A DNA stretch of 6,361 nt, taken from positions 1-6,361 of the forward strand of contig CAYZOV010000050.1 in the NCBI GenBank assembly GCA_964480525.1, given 5' to 3'. The translations under genes were made by a program, and so were the position numbers. The notes below the pieces were generated by a model, which did not search any database, was not told the origin of the DNA, and saw only the letters and a list, made by a program, of their open reading frames with translations. This stretch comes from JAAZZIT01 sp964480525. Lineage in GTDB: Bacteria; Bacillota; Clostridia; Oscillospirales; Ruminococcaceae. Below, one piece after another: positions 1 to 4,273 of the stretch; positions within the stretch are counted from its first letter, which is position 1; every line of letters starts with the position of its first letter.

Positions 1-234
1 GACAAAGCCACTACGTTGGGAATCAACTTTGTAAAAGCAAATGGTTTTCTTTCTGAAGCTCAATGTATGTTAAAAGGATTAACTATCGCATTAGAGATTG
101 GTTTATTCACAGCAGTCTTTCTCATGAGGCGTGACTGTGGCTCTTGTCAGTTCCAATTATATAATTCGCCTAAGAGGTCAGAGCGGAAGCAAGTTTGTAA
201 AGTGGGTAACGGTTTTACAAATTTGATAATTTAA
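1..234 (+). CDS. Unrecognised partial open frame at left edge
   Basis: The frame is open from base 1 to a TAA at 232-234 and gives 77 residues, so it could be the C-terminal end of a gene that starts outside the window. I do not recognise the product. Residues around LTIALEIGLFTAVFL form one short hydrophobic stretch, and the last third is rich in Arg, Lys and Cys (RRDCGSCQ, SPKRSERKQ). An internal ATG at 16 would give 72 residues but has no convincing ribosome binding site. The final 15 codons overlap a 12-bp stem-loop (190-225) of the kind that fills the next 1.5 kb, so the tail may be repeat sequence that extends a broken gene. It may equally be a chance open frame. Only the sequence to the left would settle this. 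Confidence 0.25.
   Translation, partial: DKATTLGINFVKANGFLSEAQCMLKGLTIALEIGLFTAVFLMRRDCGSCQFQLYNSPKRSERKQVCKVGNGFTNLII
190..225. repeat. Stem-loop overlapping end of the left-edge frame
   Basis: Bases 190-201 pair with 214-225 over 12 positions with a single G-T wobble, around a 12-nt loop. The core is TTTGTAAA against TTTACAAA. No T-tract follows, so it is not a standard intrinsic terminator. It marks the left boundary of the palindrome-rich region. Confidence 0.55.
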
Positions 235-441
235 AATATTTCGCTATTTCAACATATCTTCAACCCCTAAAAAGCTCTAGCCTAAGCTGTTTCCTATCTT
301 CCCCATATGTCAAGGTACACGCTCTAAACCGCAAACTGTTTTGGCAACAAGATGATTAGTAAAGGCACGCTCACAGTCGTTGCTTGGTAAAATCGGGGGT
401 AATGGGAAAAGGTGTTAAGGAAAAGGGGGTCAAGGGGGAAT

Positions 442-462
442 ATGCGAAGCGAAGCTTCGCAT
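442..462. repeat. Perfect hairpin, ATGCGAAGC stem
   Basis: ATGCGAAGC (442-450) pairs perfectly with GCTTCGCAT (454-462) around a GAA loop. It contains the 12-bp palindrome GCGAAGCTTCGC (449-460). The CGAAGC/GCTTCG core recurs in the hairpin at 1091-1113 with a different loop. Confidence 0.75.
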
Positions 463-464
463 GC

Positions 465-499
465 GAGTTTTTCGTTTTGCAAGCAAAACTGCAAAACTC
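465..499. repeat. Two-step hairpin
   Basis: An inner stem GTTTTGC (474-480) / GCAAAAC (483-489) with a 2-nt loop is nested in an outer stem GAGTTTT (465-471) / AAAACTC (493-499), separated by a small internal loop (2 nt against 3 nt). It starts three bases after the preceding hairpin. The bases after it include TTTGTGCG (503-510), which also ends the conserved tail of the elements at 1132 and 1584, so this may be a degenerate relative of them. Confidence 0.7.
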
Positions 500-638
500 T
501 GGTTTGTGCGTACAGACGGGTTTGTAATTGCTGAAATCTTGTCTAATGCCCCGATTTTGGGGGATTTTTTTAGTTTTCCTTCCCCAAAGAAAGTTTCCCC
601 CTTTGAAAAAGAATAGTCAAAAAGATTACAAACAAATC

Positions 639-655
639 TAGGAACGAAGTTCCTA
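639..655. repeat. Perfect hairpin, TAGGAAC stem
   Basis: TAGGAAC (639-645) pairs perfectly with GTTCCTA (649-655) around a GAA loop, the same loop as in the 442-462 hairpin. Confidence 0.65.
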
Positions 656-668
656 CGGACGAACTTTG

Positions 669-687
669 GTTACTTTACAAAAGTAAC
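669..687. repeat. Perfect hairpin, GTTACTTT stem
   Basis: GTTACTTT (669-676) pairs perfectly with AAAGTAAC (680-687) around a 3-nt loop (ACA). No T-tract follows. It is one of the run of short-loop inverted repeats. Confidence 0.65.
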
Positions 688-810
688 TGGGGGTTATCAC
701 AAACCATTTGCCAAAACTAAAGGTTTTAGGGGGCAACGTCCCATACTGACAAACTTTGGCTATCAACATAAAACTAGCTAAAATTTTAAACCCTTGCACA
801 TTTTCCCCCT

Positions 811-989
811 TGACTTTGTACGTCGCAAAACAGTCCACCGGACTATTTTGCGAGGGAAGTTCGTTAAACCTTGCAAGTAGGGGGACTTTTTACTTGAAAA
901 GTCCCCCTCGTCAAAACTAGATGGCTCTAGTTTTGACTACCCCGAAAAACGCTTTAGGGGATTGGGGTGTTTCGCCGTCTGCGGACGGC
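811..989. repeat. Four-hairpin 179-bp repeat unit, copy 1
   Basis: This is the first of two direct copies at a constant offset of 414 bases with no net indel. It carries, in order: (a) CGCAAAA..TTTTGCG with inner AGTCC/GGACT, 824-852, one C-A mismatch; (b) GGGGGACTTTT/AAAAGTCCCCC, 880-907, 11 bp perfect with a 6-nt loop; (c) GTCAAAACTAGA/TCTAGTTTTGAC, 910-937, 12 bp perfect with loop TGGC; (d) GCCGTC/GACGGC, 974-989, loop TGCG, which fits the UNCG tetraloop closed by C-G. Between c and d a weak CCCC/GGGG pair (940-943, 957-960) is possible. I see no coding frame in it. Comparison with copy 2 by eye gives 14 mismatches in 179 positions. Confidence 0.9.
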
Positions 990-1014
990 ACAGCCTTAAA
1001 AGTTTTAGCAAACT

Positions 1015-1072
1015 GGGTACTTTTGCGGTTTGCGTAGCAAATATCGGTCATAGACCGATAAGCAAAATACCC
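1015..1072. repeat. Predicted three-way junction
   Basis: A closing stem pairs GGGTA (1015-1019) with TACCC (1068-1072) and, after one bulged C, TTTTGC (1021-1026) with GCAAAA (1062-1067). Inside it stand two hairpins back to back: GTTTGC (1028-1033) / GCAAAT (1037-1042, one G-T wobble) with loop GTA, and ATCGGTC (1043-1049) / GACCGAT (1053-1059) with loop ATA. Only four or so bases are unpaired at the junction. The pairing is read directly; that it folds this way as RNA is inference. It occurs only after copy 1 of the 179-bp unit and is absent after copy 2. Confidence 0.65.
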
Positions 1073-1092
1073 ATGCAAACTTTAGTTTGCAT
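1073..1092. repeat. Perfect hairpin, ATGCAAAC stem
   Basis: ATGCAAAC (1073-1080) pairs perfectly with GTTTGCAT (1085-1092), loop TTTA, and the stem can extend one more pair into the loop. It begins at the base after the three-way junction closes. Confidence 0.7.
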
Positions 1093-1113
1093 ACGAAGCA
1101 TTTAGCTTCGCAT
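1091..1113. repeat. Hairpin with CGAAGC/GCTTCG core
   Basis: CGAAGC (1094-1099) pairs with GCTTCG (1105-1110) around ATTTA; past an A-C mismatch, AT (1091-1092) pairs with AT (1112-1113). Its first two bases are shared with the preceding hairpin, so the two compete at the base. It is related to the hairpin at 442-462. Confidence 0.6.
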
Positions 1114-1131
1114 ATGCCCCCCTCAACCCCA

Positions 1132-1193
1132 CCACCTTTTGAAAAAGGTGGACGAAAACTTTTATATCCTGACGAAGTTTTAAAGTTTGTGCG
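1132..1193. repeat. Hairpin-plus-tail element, copy 1
   Basis: The stem CCACCTTTT (1132-1140) / AAAAGGTGG (1143-1151) is perfect. It is followed by a 42-nt tail (1152-1193) with ACTTTTAT, CTGACGAAG and TTTTAAAGTTTGTGCG. In the tail, AAACTTT (1156-1162) can pair with AAAGTTT (1182-1188). The tail matches copy 3 at 38 of 41 positions, but the stem sequence differs completely between copies. Confidence 0.8.
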
Positions 1194-1224
1194 AACTGTT
1201 TACTTTGTTTTTTAAGCTCCACCC

Positions 1225-1403
1225 TGACTTTGCACGTCGCAAAACAGTCCACAGGACTATTTTGCGAGGGGAGTTTGTTAAACTTTGTCGGTAGGGGGAC
1301 TTTTTACTTGAAAAGTCCCCCTCGTCAAAACTAGATGGCTCTAGTTTTGACTTCCCCGAAAAACGCTTTAGGGTATAGGAGAATTTCGCCGTCTGCGGAC
1401 GGC
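1225..1403. repeat. Four-hairpin 179-bp repeat unit, copy 2
   Basis: This is the second copy of the unit at 811-989. The four hairpins fall at 1238-1266, 1294-1321, 1324-1351 and 1388-1403, with stems identical to copy 1. The 14 differences sit in the lead-in, in the 3-nt loop of hairpin a (ACC to ACA), in the linker between a and b, and in the linker between c and d. The unit is followed by a short spacer and then by a hairpin-plus-tail element, the same order as after copy 1 but with a much shorter insert in between (29 against 142 bases). Confidence 0.9.
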
Positions 1404-1405
1404 GA

Positions 1406-1425
1406 CCAAGGGCTTCGCCCTTTGG
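1406..1425. repeat. Hairpin with one bulge, CCAAGGGC stem
   Basis: CCAAGGGC (1406-1413) pairs with GCCCTTTGG (1417-1425) with a single bulged T and a 3-nt loop (TTC). It fills most of the spacer between the 179-bp unit and the next hairpin-plus-tail element. Confidence 0.55.
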
Positions 1426-1432
1426 AAACCTA

Positions 1433-1494
1433 CAAGCTTTTTGAAAAAAGCTTGACCAAAAACTTTATTTTCTGACGAAGTTTTAAAGTTAGCG
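1433..1494. repeat. Hairpin-plus-tail element, copy 2
   Basis: The stem CAAGCTTTTT (1433-1442) / AAAAAGCTTG (1445-1454) is perfect over 10 bp with a 2-nt GA centre, as in copy 1 but with a different sequence. The tail (1455-1494) repeats ACTTTATTTTCTGACGAAG and TTTTAAAGTT before diverging. Its end can also pair with following bases: the GTTTTAAAGTT stretch (1480-1490) faces AACTTTAAAC (about 1505-1514). Confidence 0.78.
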
Positions 1495-1583
1495 AAAAAA
1501 CGAAAACTTTAAACTATTTCAAACTTCGCCAGCGAGCAAAACAAAGTAGGACACATAACAAAAGTATTGCGAGCTGAATTGAT

Positions 1584-1641
1584 GAAAACGGTACGTTTTC
1601 CGAAAACTTTTATTTTCTGACGAGGTTTTAAAGTTTGTGCG
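1584..1641. repeat. Hairpin-plus-tail element, copy 3
   Basis: The stem GAAAACG (1584-1590) / CGTTTTC (1594-1600) is perfect with loop GTA. The tail (1601-1641) is 38 of 41 identical to that of copy 1 and ends in the same TTTGTGCG. This copy is not preceded by a 179-bp unit, so the two repeat families can occur independently. Confidence 0.78.
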
Positions 1642-1805
1642 GATTCACGGCAAAGTTACAGCTACACACTACAAACCACGGTGCGGGCAAAGTTTGACAT
1701 AACAAGGATAGTTTCAAAAGCGATAAATATTAACAAGATATTTCGCATATATTAACCCGACCATAGCTTTATTATACCAATTATTATTAAAAAGGAGATT
1801 CAACC

Positions 1806-2672
1806 ATGATTTTCAGAACAGACTTAGCTTCCGAAAAAGAACAACGTGCCGTTGTTGGCAAAAATCACATTGACGGTGTGGAAAAACACGAATATTTCAA
1901 AGGAAACATTAAAATTACCCACATCAAAATCACCGACGAATCAGGGGCAAAAGTCTTAGAAAAACCCGTAGGAAACTACGTCACACTTTCGGTGAAAGGC
2001 GGTTTTGACAACACCCACGAAGCCATAACCCTCACGGCAGGTGTTTTATGCGACGAACTCAAAAAAGTTTGCAAAAAGTTTACATCTGTTCTTATCGTAG
2101 GTCTGGGAAACGCAAAAATCACCCCCGACAACTTAGGCGTGTCGGTTGCGGAAAAAATCTTTGCCACACGCCACATAAAACTTTTTGCGCCTGAATTTTT
2201 CAGCGAAAACATGGCGGAAGTGTCGGTTATACGCACGGGTGTTTCGGCTGCGACGGGGATTGAATCCGCCGAAATTGTCAAGGCGGTTTGCGAAAAAATC
2301 CGCCCACAATTGGTAATCGTCATAGACGCATTAGCTTGCGGAGAAATTTCAAATCTTGGGCGCACAATTCAGATTACGGACACGGGAATTTCCCCCGGAA
2401 GCGGTGTGGGGAACGCCCGAAAAGAGCTTTCGCAACGCACTCTGAACGTTCCCGTGGTTGCTGTTGGCGTACCTACGGTTATCGACTTGGAAACCGCCGT
2501 TTTTCAGCTTTCCGACGCACAAAATTCCGACAAGGATTTTTCCCAAATGATGGTCACGCCACGAAACATTGACGCACTTATGAAAGTATGTTGTCAAATC
2601 ATTCAAACAGCATTAAACAAACTGGTTCACCCCGACCTTTCGCCTGCGGAAATTTCATCTTTGGTGGACTAG
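1806..2672 (+). CDS. gpr: Germination protease GPR (spore protease)
   Basis: GPR cleaves the small acid-soluble proteins (SASP) that protect DNA in dormant spores, at the start of germination; it belongs to peptidase family A25. Visible family blocks are RTDLASE (residues 4-10), GLGNAKITPDNLG (99-111), TGIES (150-154), VIVIDALACG (170-179), TDTGISPGSGVGN (191-203), VAVGVPTVID (218-227) and MVTPRNIDALM (249-259). The two aspartates linked to activity in B. megaterium GPR (Asp127, Asp193) correspond to Asp108 and Asp174, with a constant offset of 19. The RTD-LASE junction resembles the autoprocessing site, which leaves a propeptide of only about six residues. At 288 residues it is much shorter than Bacillus GPR (about 370), mainly through loss of the segment between PTVID and MVTP. 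Start: ATG 8 nt after AAAGGAG (1791-1797). Sporulation genes of this type are usually under sigma-G, but I could not identify a convincing sigma-G promoter. No terminator is seen after it. Confidence 0.95.
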   Translation: MIFRTDLASEKEQRAVVGKNHIDGVEKHEYFKGNIKITHIKITDESGAKVLEKPVGNYVTLSVKGGFDNTHEAITLTAGVLCDELKKVCKKFTSVLIVGLGNAKITPDNLGVSVAEKIFATRHIKLFAPEFFSENMAEVSVIRTGVSAATGIESAEIVKAVCEKIRPQLVIVIDALACGEISNLGRTIQITDTGISPGSGVGNARKELSQRTLNVPVVAVGVPTVIDLETAVFQLSDAQNSDKDFSQMMVTPRNIDALMKVCCQIIQTALNKLVHPDLSPAEISSLVD

Positions 2673-2719
2673 GTGAAATTTGCAAACATATGTGTTTTGC
2701 GGTGTAAAAAAGCCTTGTA

Positions 2720-2743
2720 AAATTTGTGCAAATTATACAAATT
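2720..2743. repeat. AT-rich inverted repeat between gpr and minD
   Basis: AATTTGT (2721-2727) pairs with ACAAATT (2737-2743) around a 9-nt loop. GGGG follows rather than a T-tract, so it does not fit an intrinsic terminator. It could be an operator-like site; nothing else supports that. Confidence 0.3.
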
Positions 2744-2799
2744 GGGGTGGGGGTTATTTATACTAAATACCGATTTTAATAGTTTGACTAAAAAATTCT

Positions 2800-2827
2800 T
2801 TGACAATTGCAAATAATGTGGTAAAAT
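2800..2827 (+). promoter_or_regulatory. Sigma-A promoter with extended -10 for minD-mgsA
   Basis: A perfect -35 TTGACA (2800-2805) and a -10 TAAAAT (2822-2827) are 16 nt apart, and TGG directly before the -10 gives an extended -10. The expected start near 2834 leaves a leader of about 115 nt before minD. That leader holds a short GCCG/CGGC hairpin (2926-2939) two to three bases before the ribosome binding site. Confidence 0.8.
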
Positions 2828-2952
2828 AAAAGTATGTAACATTAAAAATTTGGTATATTCTTCCCATGTGTTATTTCGGGTGGATTTAAGTAATGAAATC
2901 TTGTTGCTAAATATATATTTGTTAAGCCGTTTTGTCGGCGGGAAAGGAATGA

Positions 2953-3693
2953 ATGATTATGTCTAAAATTATTGCTGTTACTTCAGGTAAAGGCGGCACG
3001 GGTAAATCTTCTATCAGTGCTTGTTTGGGTTATGCACTTGCAAAGCAGGGCAACCGTACTCTTATCATTGAACTTGACTTCGGTTTGAGATGTATGGATA
3101 TTATGCTTGGTATGCAGGGAAATATCCCTTATGATTTGGGTGACGTTATCGACGGTTCTTGCGACGTTTACAAGGCTACGACCACCGTAAAACTTGCAAA
3201 CAACCTTAGCGTTTTGTGCGCTCCGAGCGACCCTTTTGTACAGCTTAAAGCCGAAGATATTCAGAAAATCACAACCGAAATGAGAAAATATTTTGAGTAC
3301 ATAATTATCGACACCTCCGCAGGTATCAACGGAAGCGTATTTGATATTGTTACAAATTCGGACCTTATTTTAATTGTAACAACTCCTGACCCGGTTTGCG
3401 TTCGTGACGCAAGAATGATGTCGGACGAATTTTACAAGAGAGGAAACCAGAAACAGCGTCTTGTTATCAACAAGGCTAACAAGAGAATTTTTGAATACGA
3501 AGAAATGGACGATTTGGACGCTATTATCGACACAGTAGGCGTACAGCTTTTGGGCGTAATCCCTGAAGATTCGGCTATTCCGCTTGCTACGGGCAAAGGC
3601 GCACCGCTTTCGTCAAGTTCAATGGGATTTTTGGCGTTCTCCGCAATTTCAAGAAGAATCAAAGGCGAACACATTCCGCTTTCTCTTAAATAA
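2953..3693 (+). CDS. minD: MinD-like ParA/MinD-family ATPase without C-terminal membrane helix
   Basis: This P-loop ATPase belongs to the MinD/ParA superfamily, whose MinD members dimerise on the membrane with ATP and position the division septum through MinC. It has the deviant Walker A GKGGTGKS (residues 12-19, signature Lys13), the switch region ELDFGLRCMD (40-49; MinD normally has D-x-D where this has E-x-D) and Walker B IIIDTSAGI (117-125). VGVQLLGVIPED near the C-terminus is also typical of MinD. It is 246 residues against about 268-270 for B. subtilis or E. coli MinD, and it ends at GEHIPLSLK, where MinD continues into its amphipathic membrane-targeting helix. An alternative start at 2959 (MSKII) gives the more usual N-terminus and sits 10 nt from AGGA (2945-2948), against 4 nt for 2953, so 2959 may be the true start. 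Codon use is skewed to AGA for Arg and T-ending codons, unlike gpr and yerB. It is followed by mgsA after 49 nt, with no minC or minE in the window. A FleN/YlxH-like or other partner-positioning role is possible. Confidence 0.8.
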   Translation: MIMSKIIAVTSGKGGTGKSSISACLGYALAKQGNRTLIIELDFGLRCMDIMLGMQGNIPYDLGDVIDGSCDVYKATTTVKLANNLSVLCAPSDPFVQLKAEDIQKITTEMRKYFEYIIIDTSAGINGSVFDIVTNSDLILIVTTPDPVCVRDARMMSDEFYKRGNQKQRLVINKANKRIFEYEEMDDLDAIIDTVGVQLLGVIPEDSAIPLATGKGAPLSSSSMGFLAFSAISRRIKGEHIPLSLK

Positions 3694-3742
3694 TTTCGTT
3701 ATGCAACAACAATTTTCACTTTAACATCAGGGGGTATCTTAA

Positions 3743-4150
3743 ATGAACATCGCACTTATTGCGCACGACAAGAAAAAAGAGCTTATGGTACAATTTTGCA
3801 TTGCTTATTGCGGAATACTTGCTAAACACAATCTTTGCGCAACAGGTACTACCGGAAAACTGGTTAAGGAAGCGACAGGTCTTGACATTCAGTGCTTTTT
3901 AAGTGGCGCACAGGGGGGCGACCAGCAAATTTCCGCCAGAATCGCCTGCGACGAAATCGACCTGCTCCTTTTCTTCAGGGACCCGATTACGCCGAAACCT
4001 CACGAACCGAACGAAAGCGACCTTTTAAGACTTTGTGACGTTCACAACATTCCTATGGCGACAAATATTGCCACAGCCGAAGCCCTTATCCATGCCCTTG
4101 AACGTGGCGACCTCGACTGGAGAGCAATCGTTAATCCGTCAACAAAATAA
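3743..4150 (+). CDS. mgsA: Methylglyoxal synthase
   Basis: MgsA converts dihydroxyacetone phosphate to methylglyoxal and phosphate, opening the methylglyoxal bypass that frees phosphate when sugar phosphates accumulate; it is a cytoplasmic homohexamer in E. coli. The 135-residue protein spans the whole family domain. Visible motifs are IAHDKKK (6-12), ATGTTG (33-38, phosphate binding), SGAQGGDQQ (54-62), FFRDP (77-81), PHEP (86-89) and NIPMATNIATAE (102-113). Mapping to E. coli numbering with a constant offset of 11, His8, Asp9, Asp60 (catalytic Asp71), Asp80 and His87 (His98) are all present, but E. coli Asp101 is Asn90 here. The start is well set: AGGGGG (3729-3734) lies 8 nt upstream. It has no promoter of its own in the 49-nt gap after minD and is followed by an intrinsic terminator, so the two are probably one transcript. 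Confidence 0.95.
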   Translation: MNIALIAHDKKKELMVQFCIAYCGILAKHNLCATGTTGKLVKEATGLDIQCFLSGAQGGDQQISARIACDEIDLLLFFRDPITPKPHEPNESDLLRLCDVHNIPMATNIATAEALIHALERGDLDWRAIVNPSTK

Positions 4151-4163
4151 TTAAAAAATTTGC

Positions 4164-4197
4164 GGGAACACTTTATTTACGGTGTTCCCTTTTTATT
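4164..4197 (+). terminator. Intrinsic terminator after mgsA
   Basis: GGGAACAC (4164-4171) pairs perfectly with GTGTTCCC (4182-4189) around a 10-nt loop, followed at once by TTTTTATTT. It closes the minD-mgsA unit 13 nt after the mgsA stop codon. Confidence 0.92.
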
Positions 4198-4208
4198 TGC
4201 CCAAAGGG

Positions 4209-4240
4209 TTGAATTTTGTCGAAAAATGTGATAACATAAT
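4209..4240 (+). promoter_or_regulatory. Possible promoter for yerB-sfsA
   Basis: The upstream terminator means yerB needs its own promoter. A weak pairing is TTGAAT (4209-4214) with TAACAT (4232-4237) at 17 nt, or CATAAT (4235-4240) as a better -10 at a poor 20-nt spacing. Neither is compelling. Confidence 0.3.
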
Positions 4241-4273
4241 ATTTGAAATTAAAATCGCAGAGGTAATTTTATT

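Larger units (their letters stand above)
235..1790. other. Gene-free, palindrome-rich intergenic region
   Basis: No frame on either strand here has a plausible start, ribosome binding site and recognisable product. The longest antisense frame (653-838) runs through hairpins and looks like chance. The stretch is instead filled with inverted repeats, often only a few bases apart, including two copies of a 179-bp unit, three copies of a hairpin-plus-tail element, a possible three-way junction and several single hairpins, each listed separately. Stretches around 240-420 and 1643-1740 show no clear structure or signal to me. The region ends at the gpr ribosome binding site (AAAGGAG, 1791-1797). 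It could be an accumulation of palindromic intergenic repeats (REP/MITE-like), a decayed mobile element, or a structured non-coding RNA locus. Confidence 0.75.

Noticed and set aside
310..414. Minus-strand stretch of 34 codons reading PSNDCERAFTNHLVAKTVCGLERVP
   Set aside because: SNxCERAF loosely recalls the C-terminal part of IS66-type transposases, but the stretch is too short, is closed by stops on both sides and the adjoining frames do not continue the similarity.
549..571. CCCC-GATTTT-GGGG followed by seven T, as a terminator
   Set aside because: The stem is only four pairs and cannot be extended. It is too weak to call without knowing of a transcript reading into it.
653..838. Antisense 61-codon frame in the intergenic region
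   Set aside because: It runs through several hairpins and into the first 179-bp repeat unit, with no ribosome binding site and no recognisable motif.
811..1641. CRISPR array
   Set aside because: The repeats are long, few, irregularly spaced and internally palindromic, with no short regular repeat-spacer pattern and no cas genes.
1694..1727. TTGACA (1694) with GATAAA (1722) as a sigma-A promoter for gpr
   Set aside because: The spacer would be 22 nt, too long, and gpr is normally under a forespore sigma factor.
1745..1776. GCATA (1745-1749) with TATTATA (1770-1776) as a sigma-G promoter for gpr
   Set aside because: The motifs resemble the sigma-G boxes, but the 20-nt spacing is longer than usual and the -10 lacks its leading C. 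In AT-rich sequence this is not significant.
1976..2365. Open frame of 129 codons antisense to gpr
   Set aside because: It lies wholly opposite a clearly recognised gene, has no ribosome binding site and shows no family motif; it mirrors the codon pattern of gpr.
2893..2910. Five-codon frame MKSCC in the minD leader, as a leader peptide
   Set aside because: Frames of this length occur constantly by chance, and no attenuator-type alternative hairpins are visible.
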